Source of the DNA: Puniceicoccales bacterium
GTDB lineage: Bacteria; Verrucomicrobiota; Verrucomicrobiia; Opitutales; Oceanipulchritudinaceae
Length of the DNA: 12,161 nt
Assembly: GCA_030595525.1 (NCBI GenBank)
Contig: JAUVDD010000024.1
Coordinates: forward strand, 1 to 12,161
Reading direction: 5' to 3'
Notes under the pieces: model-generated
Database searches by the model: none
What the model was told of the DNA's origin: nothing
Seen by the model: the letters and a program-made list of their open reading frames with translations, nothing else
Shown here: positions 7,012 through 12,161 of the stretch, in pieces
How the letters are laid out: each line of letters starts with the position of its first letter
Position numbering within the stretch: position 1 is the stretch's first letter
Translations under genes and position numbers: made by a program

Positions 7012-7424
7012 GGGGTCGGTACCTCCTTCAAAACTTCCCAGCCGCCAATCAACCAGTAAATTCTTGTTTCTCCAATCTCAGTCCGAAGTCGTGAGGCTAT
7101 CTCCCGACTGTTTGCACAATGCAGACCATCACAATAGACAATTATTGGAACATCCATGTCCCACTCCATCAACAAATCAACTAGTCCAGTGTCCCAGTCA
7201 TCCTCACTCAAATGAGTGGCGCCATCATGATGCATTTCCTCATAGGCGTCACGGCTTCGGGCATCCACCCAGAGAATGGATTCCCAGCTGTTAATCTCAT
7301 TTAATTCGACTCCCCACTCATCTACCTCGATAGACAAATCCACCCGTCCAATGATCAGGGCCTGCACCAGGGCACATAACCCGGCAATACAGATTAAAAG
7401 TAAAAGCCGCCGAAAAACAGTCAC
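7008..7424 (-). CDS. Membrane-anchored rhodanese-like protein
   Basis: A 138-residue single rhodanese domain behind an N-terminal membrane anchor (RRLLLLICIAGLCALVQALI, 5-24), so the domain should face the periplasm. It has the domain's LWVDARSRDAYEEMHHDGA start (51-69), the active-site loop VYCDGLHCANS (96-106, with C98 at the catalytic position and a second cysteine, C103), and the closing YWLIGGWEVL (113-122). The loop lacks the arginine of the classical C-x5-R thiosulfate sulfurtransferase, so another persulfide or thiol substrate is likely. The start is a GTG at 7424; the frame is free of ATG upstream, and the membrane anchor requires a start here or further up. It heads the four-gene rhodanese-MauE-sigma-RskA operon. 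No clear promoter could be assigned in the 136-base gap to the divergent sigma gene. Confidence 0.85.
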   Translation of the reverse strand: MTVFRRLLLLICIAGLCALVQALIIGRVDLSIEVDEWGVELNEINSWESILWVDARSRDAYEEMHHDGATHLSEDDWDTGLVDLLMEWDMDVPIIVYCDGLHCANSREIASRLRTEIGETRIYWLIGGWEVLKEVPTP

Positions 7425-7501
7425 TCCATTAGTAAAGGTCGGCGATTGTGGATTGGCAAGAAGACAGCGGTGGGTTGATGGGAAAGGATTTTCTTTTACC
7501 T

Positions 7502-7527
7502 TGAAACAATAACCAATGCCAGACGTT
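7502..7527 (+). promoter_or_regulatory. ECF-type promoter upstream of the second ECF sigma gene
   Basis: TGAAAC (7502-7507), exactly 16 bases, then CGTT (7524-7527) followed by CTA. This is the layout of many ECF promoters, close to the SigW/SigM-type TGAAAC-N16-CGTA/CGTC consensus of Bacillus. Initiation near 7534 would give a leader of about 25-28 bases before the ATG at 7561. It suggests the sigma factor activates its own operon; which ECF factor reads it is inference. Confidence 0.6.
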
Positions 7528-7560
7528 CTAATCTAGGTATGACCTACCTTGATTTTGTCC

Positions 7561-8118
7561 ATGGAGGATAATAAGAAAATTGAATCCGATCCCAGCGCAG
7601 TCTTGATGCTGCAACTGAAGGATGGAGATGAATCCGCTTTCGATCAGTTGGTCGAACGGTGGCAATCCCCTCTCATCAATTTTTTCTACAGATCATTATC
7701 CTCATATGAACAATCAGAAGACCTGACCCAAATGGTCTTTGTCCGATTGTATCGAGCCGCTTCCAAATACGAGAGAAAAGCAAAATTCAGTACCTATCTG
7801 TTCCAGATCGCCAGACGACTCCTAATTAACGAATTCCGCAGAAGTCAGCGGAAACCTCTCGATTCATGGGATCCTTCCGAATTGAACGCTGTTACCAGCG
7901 GACAAGATCATCAAAAGTACTCCGAAATTGAAGAGGCATTCGAACAATGTCTTCATAAATTGCCGGAAAAACAGCGAACGGCCATTCTTTTGCTCAAACA
8001 ACAGGAGCTCAGTTACCAGGAAATCGCCAACGTAATGGAGGCAAATGAGAGTGCTGTGAAGACCTGGATTTTCCGCGCACGACAATTCTTGAAACAAGAG
8101 CTGAAAGATTTGGTTTAA
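7561..8118 (+). CDS. ECF RNA polymerase sigma factor
   Basis: A 185-residue group IV sigma factor. Region 2 is at about 29-95: FDQLVERWQSPLINFFYRSL, then EDLTQMVFVRLYRA for core binding, then FSTYLFQIARRLLINEFRR at the -10 recognition end. Region 4 is at about 128-182: LHKLPEKQRTAILL and the helix-turn-helix LSYQEIANVMEANESAVKTW. I chose the ATG at 7561. An in-frame TTG at 7549 would add four residues but lies only about 15 bases from the likely transcription start. The gene is followed after 5 bases by a small membrane-anchored protein that is presumably its anti-sigma factor. It is not closely similar to the other ECF factor in the window, so the two do not look like a recent duplication. 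Confidence 0.93.
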   Translation: MEDNKKIESDPSAVLMLQLKDGDESAFDQLVERWQSPLINFFYRSLSSYEQSEDLTQMVFVRLYRAASKYERKAKFSTYLFQIARRLLINEFRRSQRKPLDSWDPSELNAVTSGQDHQKYSEIEEAFEQCLHKLPEKQRTAILLLKQQELSYQEIANVMEANESAVKTWIFRARQFLKQELKDLV

Positions 8119-8123
8119 CCTCT

Positions 8124-8633
8124 ATGAAAGACCCAATGGATATACCCGAACAGTCAAGAGATCCGCAACTACTGGAATTTGATAAGTGGTTGAAGAACAA
8201 TAGCATACAAGCACCACAGGATTTTTTGGTGCGAGTTCGGACACACCTGCGGAATTCTCCCGTCTTACTCGATGAAAAAATCGATGAACTGTTCCAGCAG
8301 AATTCTTCCCTGTCAGATCCACAAATGATCTGGAAGATTCGTGGACAGTTGACCGAGACACAAACCGATAACGCTCCAGTTCGGCCGTGGTTCAAATGGC
8401 TCGCACCCCTGGCCGCCGCGGCCACCCTGACATTGGCATTTATAAGCTTCCAATCTCAAGGCCCTCAGGTGCTTCCAGACCAAGGCATGGAGAATGTGGT
8501 GACACTTGCTGATACACCTCTTGACCTGGATGAGGATATGACACGTATCCTCGCCCTGGCAGCCAATTTGAATGGTACCAGTGATTTCTCCAAGCTTGAG
8601 TCGGTGGAGAATTTGTCCTTTCTTTTTGAATAA
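8124..8633 (+). CDS. Putative single-pass membrane anti-sigma factor
   Basis: A 169-residue protein that matches no family I can name. It has a helical cytoplasmic part (1-86), one membrane segment (about 92-109, WLAPLAAAATLTLAFISF), and a short acidic periplasmic tail. Position directly behind an ECF sigma gene, 5 bases apart, and the cytoplasm-membrane-periplasm layout make it the presumed anti-sigma factor. There is no HxxxCxxC zinc motif and no cysteine at all. The cytoplasmic part contains two copies of a helix-turn-helix-sized unit, residues 20-43 and 54-77, which align without gaps at an offset of 34 residues (D20/D54, N26/N60, S27/S61, R39/R73, L42/L76 identical, hydrophobic positions kept). 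A second Met at residue 5 could also serve as start. Periplasmic tail is too short for an RskA or RseA-like sensor domain, so the following exported protein may supply sensing. Confidence 0.7.
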   Translation: MKDPMDIPEQSRDPQLLEFDKWLKNNSIQAPQDFLVRVRTHLRNSPVLLDEKIDELFQQNSSLSDPQMIWKIRGQLTETQTDNAPVRPWFKWLAPLAAAATLTLAFISFQSQGPQVLPDQGMENVVTLADTPLDLDEDMTRILALAANLNGTSDFSKLESVENLSFLFE

Positions 8634-8638
8634 TTCTG

Positions 8639-9241
8639 ATGGTGGGAGCCACTAAACCGTTTATTCAAGGAATCCTCCTTTTCTGCGCTCTGGGAATTTG
8701 TCTACAGGGCTGGGCACTGCCGAGTCCGGAAAACTTACCGGTGCCACCGCCTTTGCCTCCTTCCCTCAAGAACAAGCCTCTCACTCCCCCACCGAATTTA
8801 CCGGATCCTACAGAATTGTACGCCCAGTTGAATCAGCTCGGGGATCTCCTTAATATGAGTCCGGAGAAGCTGAACAAACTCAGGCAAACAATCGAATTTA
8901 TCGAAAAGATGTCACCGAATGAGCGAGAAGCTATGCGAATTCGGATTAGCCAGATTACCCAGTCAACTCCCGAATTAAAGAAAGAGATTCAGGAATTAGT
9001 TTCCCGGTTCCCGGAAATCCCTATATCCAACCTGTCTCAGTTCTGGTTTGCCGCTTCCAAAGATGAGCGCACCTTGATCAGACAGAGCCTCGAATCTTTG
9101 GAGGAGGATAAACAATTCCCCTTTCTGAGTGCCAAAGTAGAGGCATTTGTTAAGAAAAGAGATGAGGTATTCGACAGTATGCGAACTTCCTTGGAGCAAA
9201 AACGGAAAAACATTCCATCCCCCACGGTCCCGAAGCCTTGA
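8639..9241 (+). CDS. Exported helical protein (DUF3106-like), third gene of the ECF operon
   Basis: A 200-residue protein with a Sec signal peptide (about 1-26, cleavage likely after the WA-L region), a proline-rich stretch (about 28-55, many PPLPP and PPP steps), and a largely helical remainder with charged repeats. It contains MSPEKLNKLRQTIEFIEKMS (about 73-92) and SPNEREAMRIRI, which recall DUF3106 and the Spy/ZraP type of periplasmic stress proteins in having L/M-S-P-x-E-R-x-x-x-R motifs. The family assignment is tentative. It starts 5 bases after the anti-sigma candidate and is surely in the same operon. Position suggests a periplasmic partner of the ECF unit, either a sensor that modulates the anti-sigma factor or an effector such as a chaperone. 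No metal-binding His/Cys cluster is visible. Confidence 0.7.
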   Translation: MVGATKPFIQGILLFCALGICLQGWALPSPENLPVPPPLPPSLKNKPLTPPPNLPDPTELYAQLNQLGDLLNMSPEKLNKLRQTIEFIEKMSPNEREAMRIRISQITQSTPELKKEIQELVSRFPEIPISNLSQFWFAASKDERTLIRQSLESLEEDKQFPFLSAKVEAFVKKRDEVFDSMRTSLEQKRKNIPSPTVPKP

Positions 9242-9372
9242 TTCCTGTCAACTGTGGCTCAAATTTACATGGGTGATTTATTGATTTTACACTTACTGTA
9301 ATTGAGAAAAAATTTCTCTGAAAATCCTCCAAATTGACTTGAGACCGCGTGTATTCTGGAAGACATTGAGGA

Positions 9373-9483
9373 TAACTTTTGGCAAGCGATAGGCCAATGG
9401 GTTTAAAAACCCAAAGTTAAGACAGCGACAGAGACAGGGCATGATTAATAGATTGCCCCAGAGCCACCCGAAAACGGGTGGCT
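9373..9483 (+). ncRNA. Candidate structured RNA (three-way junction, linker, hairpin, terminator)
   Basis: The gene-free stretch 9242-9573 holds an ordered set of inverted repeats. TAACTT (9373-9378) pairs with AAGTTA (9414-9419). Inside it are two adjacent hairpins, TTGGC/GCCAA (9379-9383/9393-9397) and TGGGTT/AACCCA (9398-9403/9408-9413), which leave no unpaired base at the junction. A linker of three GACAG repeats (9421-9437) follows, then GGGCA/TGCCC (9437-9441/9454-9458), then the terminator. It matches no RNA family I recognise. A competing pairing, CTTTTGG (9376-9382) with CCAAAG (9411-9416), exists. It could be an sRNA of its own or the 3' UTR of the ECF operon. No good promoter spacing was found just upstream: TTGACT at 9334 and TATTCT at 9352 are only 12 apart. 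The 5' boundary is unknown. Confidence 0.45.
9421..9438 (+). repeat. Triple GACAGN hexamer repeat
   Basis: GACAGC, GACAGA and GACAGG follow each other directly. They lie in the apparently unpaired linker of the structured RNA candidate, though the last G of the third copy would also pair in the next stem. Even spacing by six bases suggests a repeated protein or RNA contact site; this is inference. Confidence 0.55.
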
Positions 9484-9494
9484 TTGCTGTTTTC
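9462..9494 (+). terminator. Intrinsic terminator
   Basis: A perfect 9-bp stem, AGCCACCCG (9462-9470) and CGGGTGGCT (9475-9483), with an AAAA loop, followed by a T-rich tail TTGCTGTTTT. It is the first strong terminator after the ECF operon and also closes the structured RNA candidate. It lies 80 bases before the FKBP gene, which therefore probably has its own promoter in 9495-9573. Confidence 0.85.
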
Positions 9495-9573
9495 CTGAAG
9501 CAATTGCGTCATATTCCTAGTTTACTCAATCGGGCATTGACCCTCAATTAACCCTCTGTAACAACATCCGTCT

Positions 9574-10512
9574 ATGAATAAACGACAGTATATGCGACTC
9601 GTACCGCTTCTAGCGGCCTCGGTTGTATCCCTCCTGACATGTAATGCGGCATTGGCAGCAGATTCTGTTGCTGAGCCAGCACCTGTTGAGCCAGCACCTG
9701 TGGACAATGTAGCAGCAATGCGTTCCATGGGATTCGCTATGGCTTCCCAACTCCAGCTCAACATTGGTTTTTCTGATGAGGACCTGAACGCCGTCTTTGA
9801 AGGAATGCGCATCGCCGCAGAAGGGGGATCCCAACCAGAAGGTTATCAAGAATCCATCCAGCAGGCCCAGCAAATCTACATGCAGCTCATGCAGGATTTT
9901 CAAGCCAAGGAACAGGAAAAAGCCGGTCAGGTTGCTGAGTCCAACAAGGCCGAAGCTTCCGAATTTTTCGCCAGCCTCGATACAAAGGAAGGTGTTAAGA
10001 AAACCGCATCAGGGCTCTACTATGAAATGCTCGTGGAAGGTACCGGCAAATCCCCGGTCGCAACCGACCGCGTGAAGGTGAATTACAAAGGCACTTTGAT
10101 TGATGGTCGTCCATTCGATGCAAACGATAATGCCGATTTCATGGTCAATCGTGTGGTTCCGGGGTTTTCTGAAGGTCTTCAATTGCTCAAGGAAGGTGGC
10201 AAAATTAAACTCTATATCCCTTCAGAGCTCGGTTACGGAGACAGCCCAGCAAGGCCTGGCAGTGTGATCGAACCAGGTGATGCTCTGGTTTTCGAACTGG
10301 ACCTCCTCGAGGTCATTCCAGTGCCGCCACCACCATCAGGGCCCCCACCGCAGCTTCCTGCGAATATGCAACGCTCAACACAACCGGCGTCCCCTCCATC
10401 TTCTTCGAATATTCCTCCTCCTCCTAGTGGACCTCCCCCGAGCCGTCCTCCTTCTGGTCCTCCCCCGGGTGTACCTCCTGTGCCGACCGCACCACCAAGC
10501 TCTTCCCACTAG
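9574..10512 (+). CDS. Exported FKBP-type peptidyl-prolyl isomerase, Mip/FkpA-like, with proline-rich tail
   Basis: A 312-residue periplasmic or outer-membrane-associated protein. It has a Sec signal peptide (1-29, ending NAALA-AD), a short EPAPV linker, a helical N-terminal domain (about 46-140) like the dimerisation domain of Mip and FkpA, and an FKBP domain (about 146-247). FKBP landmarks are VNYKGTLIDGRPFDAN (169-184), VVPGFSEGLQLLKEGGK (194-210), YIPSELGYGD (214-223) and the closing ALVFELDLLEV (227-237 onwards). The aromatic at the base of the pocket, Trp59 in FKBP12, is Phe here (F198). Such enzymes speed proline cis-trans isomerisation and act as chaperones for envelope proteins. The last 66 residues (247-312) are a Pro/Ser/Gly tail with PPPPSGPPP repeats, absent from standard Mip or FkpA. 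The gene is flanked by terminators on both sides and is likely monocistronic. Confidence 0.92.
   Translation: MNKRQYMRLVPLLAASVVSLLTCNAALAADSVAEPAPVEPAPVDNVAAMRSMGFAMASQLQLNIGFSDEDLNAVFEGMRIAAEGGSQPEGYQESIQQAQQIYMQLMQDFQAKEQEKAGQVAESNKAEASEFFASLDTKEGVKKTASGLYYEMLVEGTGKSPVATDRVKVNYKGTLIDGRPFDANDNADFMVNRVVPGFSEGLQLLKEGGKIKLYIPSELGYGDSPARPGSVIEPGDALVFELDLLEVIPVPPPPSGPPPQLPANMQRSTQPASPPSSSNIPPPPSGPPPSRPPSGPPPGVPPVPTAPPSSSH
9673..9702 (+). repeat. 15-bp tandem repeat in the FKBP gene
   Basis: GAGCCAGCACCTGT plus T or G occurs twice in a row, in frame, encoding EPAPV twice just after the signal peptide. The near-identity at the DNA level points to a recent slippage duplication in a flexible linker. 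Confidence 0.8.
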
Positions 10513-10549
10513 TCTATTTTACCCAAAATCTCTTATATTCTCATTTCAT

Positions 10550-10584
10550 CGGCACCCCATATCTTCTGGGGTGTCGTTTTTTTT
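10550..10584 (+). terminator. Strong intrinsic terminator after the FKBP gene
   Basis: A 10-bp stem, CGGCACCCCA (10550-10559) and TGGGGTGTCG (10567-10576), with one G-T wobble and a 7-base loop, followed directly by eight T residues (10577-10584). It ends the FKBP transcript and separates it from the CoA-transferase gene. Confidence 0.92.
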
Positions 10585-10594
10585 GCACTAGGGC

Positions 10595-10624
10595 TTGCCA
10601 GAGGAACTAAAATTTTTCTAATAC
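10595..10624 (+). promoter_or_regulatory. Possible promoter of the CoA-transferase gene
   Basis: TTGCCA (10595-10600), an 18-base spacer and TAATAC (10619-10624). The -35 is a fair sigma-70 match and the -10 is weak. It is placed between the FKBP terminator and the ATG at 10655, where a promoter must exist. The gene has no clear Shine-Dalgarno. Confidence 0.3.
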
Positions 10625-10654
10625 TACGAAGATAATCATTTAGCAGAACTTATA

Positions 10655-12142
10655 ATGAATAGACAACTGCCATTTCCCATACTAACAGCCGAAGAAGCAG
10701 CAATCCTGATCCACGATGGTCAGACGATTGGTTTCAGCGGATTCACTCCGGCAGGAGCTGCCAAAGCCATTCCTCGCGCCCTGGGTGAACGTGCCAAGGC
10801 GGAACATGCCGCGGGACGGCCGTTCAAGCTAGGCGTAATTACCGGTGCATCAACTGGCAAATCCCTTGATGGAGCGTTGGCTGAAGCCGATGCTGTCGCT
10901 TGGAGAACACCCTATCAATCGGATGCGCTCCTGCGAAAAAATATCAATGCCGGTAAGACCAATTTTTTCGACATGCATTTGTCGGTTTTACAGCAGTGGG
11001 TTCGTTACGGTTTCCTGGGAAAAGTCCATGCAGCAGTAGTCGAGGCAGCCGATGTAACTCCTGAAGGTGAAATCACCCTGACCACGAGTGTCGGTGCCGC
11101 TAATACCTTTCTTCTCCACGCCGATAAAATCCTTTTGGAAATCAACCAGCATCACCCAAGTGAGCTATATGGTTTTCACGATATTTTCGAACCTGAGGAT
11201 CCTCCGGCTCGTCGCGAAATACCGCTCTATTCCTGTCGTCAACGTTGTGGTGATTCCGTTGTCCGGGTTGATCCAAAGAAAATCGTAGGAATCGTTTACA
11301 CCAACGAGGAAGACGAAGTCGGTGGTTTCAAGGAACCAGATGCCATAACCAACAAGATCGGACAAAACGTAGCCGATTTCCTTGCGGGTGAATTGCGTTC
11401 AGGTCGAATCCCCAACACCTTTCTTCCAATCCAAAGTGGCGTGGGAAATATCGCCAATGCTGTCCTGGGTGCCATGGGAGCGCATCCGGAAATTCCTTGT
11501 TTTGAGATGTATTCGGAGGTCATTCAAGACAGCGTGATTTCCTTGATGGAATCTGGCAGTTTGAGTTTCGCTAGTGGAACCTCAATTACAGTTACGCCTT
11601 CAGTTCTACAACGGATCTACCAGGATCTGGACTTCTTCCGACGTCGGATGGTTTTGCGTCCACAGGAAATCAGCAATAATCCCGAAGTGGTGCGCCGCCT
11701 CGGCATTGTATCAATTAACACTGCGATCGAGGTGGATATCTTTGGCAACGTGAACTCCACGCACATTATGGGGAACAACATGATGAACGGGATCGGTGGC
11801 AGTGGTGACTTCACCCGTAATGCCTACATTTCCATATTCACATGTCCCAGTGCGGCAAAGGGCGGAAAGATCAGCCCGATCGTCCCTCTTTGTAGTCACC
11901 TCGACCACAGTGAACACTCAGTTCAGGTCATTGTAACAGAACAGGGAGTTGCTGACTTGCGTGGGAAACACCCGCTGGAACGTGCCAGGGAAATTGTGAA
12001 GCATTGTGCTCATCCGAACTATCGTGATGAGTTAAATGGATACGTTCATGACGTTATCGGTGGACATACTCCACAATCCCTGAATCACGCGTTCACGATG
12101 CACCAGCGATTCCTGGAAACAGGGTCCATGCTGCAGTCCTGA
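10655..12142 (+). CDS. Acetyl-CoA hydrolase/transferase family: probable succinyl-CoA:acetate CoA-transferase
   Basis: A 495-residue cytoplasmic enzyme of the class I CoA-transferase fold, the usual length for the succinate/acetate CoA-transferase group (AarC, Cat1, YgfH). The N-terminal half carries GQTIGFSGFTPAGAAKAIP (22-40) and TGASTGKSLDGAL. The C-terminal half carries the glycine loop IQSGVGNIANAV (259-270), the catalytic glutamate region EMYSEVIQD (284-292, probably E288, which forms the glutamyl-CoA thioester), GNVNSTH (364-370), GIGGSGDFTRNA (379-390) and VIVTEQGVADLRG. These are the features of CoA-transferases rather than simple hydrolases. The likely reaction is transfer of CoA between acetate and succinate, which links acetate use or release with the TCA cycle; propionate is also possible. 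It stands alone behind a strong terminator, and no acetate kinase or propionate genes are in the window. Confidence 0.88.
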   Translation: MNRQLPFPILTAEEAAILIHDGQTIGFSGFTPAGAAKAIPRALGERAKAEHAAGRPFKLGVITGASTGKSLDGALAEADAVAWRTPYQSDALLRKNINAGKTNFFDMHLSVLQQWVRYGFLGKVHAAVVEAADVTPEGEITLTTSVGAANTFLLHADKILLEINQHHPSELYGFHDIFEPEDPPARREIPLYSCRQRCGDSVVRVDPKKIVGIVYTNEEDEVGGFKEPDAITNKIGQNVADFLAGELRSGRIPNTFLPIQSGVGNIANAVLGAMGAHPEIPCFEMYSEVIQDSVISLMESGSLSFASGTSITVTPSVLQRIYQDLDFFRRRMVLRPQEISNNPEVVRRLGIVSINTAIEVDIFGNVNSTHIMGNNMMNGIGGSGDFTRNAYISIFTCPSAAKGGKISPIVPLCSHLDHSEHSVQVIVTEQGVADLRGKHPLERAREIVKHCAHPNYRDELNGYVHDVIGGHTPQSLNHAFTMHQRFLETGSMLQS

Positions 12143-12161
12143 AGTGGATAAACTCGAATTG

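Noticed and set aside
7549..7560. TTG at 7549 as the start of the second ECF sigma factor
   Set aside because: It would leave only about a 15-base leader from the predicted transcription start and adds four residues outside the conserved domain; ATG at 7561 is simpler.
5078..9241. The two ECF units as a recent tandem or inverted duplication
   Set aside because: The sigma factors differ throughout, the anti-sigma proteins are of different types, and the accessory genes are unrelated.
9334..9357. TTGACT and TATTCT as a promoter for the structured RNA candidate
   Set aside because: The spacing is only 12 bases, too short for sigma-70; neither half has a partner at 16-18 bases.
9441..9551. A 36-codon open frame starting at ATG 9441 in the gene-free stretch
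   Set aside because: It runs straight through the perfect terminator hairpin and its T-rich tail, has no Shine-Dalgarno, and the encoded peptide looks like nothing known.

Overview
The window is a chromosomal stretch from a Gram-negative-type bacterium, most likely a verrucomicrobium of the Opitutales/Puniceicoccales kind. This is inference from gene content: a eukaryote-like UDP-sugar pyrophosphorylase (UDPGP family) beside a DivIC/FtsB-like gene, an ExeA/GspB-type pair, several ECF sigma/anti-sigma units, and many starts with no clear Shine-Dalgarno. Base composition is moderate and looks even. There are no transposases, integrases, tRNAs, rRNAs or CRISPR arrays.

Layout. (1) Positions 1-1245, minus strand: a DivIC/FtsB-like gene followed by the first 300 codons of the UDPGP-family pyrophosphorylase, which runs off the left edge. 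(2) 1343-3739, plus strand: an overlapping three-gene operon of an ExeA/GspA-type AAA ATPase, a GspB-like membrane protein that starts at an ATGA overlap, and an unrecognised single-pass membrane protein. The last two both end in small periplasmic domains that look related to each other. A perfect hairpin lies at the end of the operon. (3) 3797-5074, plus: an MgtC/DUF4010 membrane protein. (4) 7424 down to 5078, minus: four overlapping genes for a membrane-anchored rhodanese, a MauE/DoxX-type membrane protein with a CxC motif, an ECF (SigK-like) sigma factor and an RskA-type anti-sigma factor. (5) 7502-9241, plus, divergent from the previous operon: an ECF-type promoter (TGAAAC-N16-CGTT), a second ECF sigma factor, a small membrane-anchored presumed anti-sigma factor with an internal duplication, and an exported helical proline-rich protein. 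(6) 9242-9573: no gene. It holds a compact structured element (three-way junction, triple GACAG repeat, further hairpin) ending in an intrinsic terminator. (7) 9574-10512: an exported Mip/FkpA-like FKBP prolyl isomerase with a long proline-rich tail, followed by a strong terminator. (8) 10655-12142: an acetyl-CoA hydrolase/succinyl-CoA:acetate CoA-transferase family enzyme.

How they may work together. Most of the window concerns the cell envelope: septum and nucleotide-sugar supply, an ExeA/GspB-like inner-membrane machine, and two back-to-back envelope-sensing ECF units. One unit carries periplasmic thiol/sulfur redox genes. The other carries an exported protein that might be a stress sensor or chaperone. 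The FKBP is a general periplasmic folding factor. The most novel-looking items are the rhodanese-MauE-sigma-RskA operon, the two-repeat anti-sigma candidate, the GspB-like domain pair, and the structured RNA candidate at 9373-9483.
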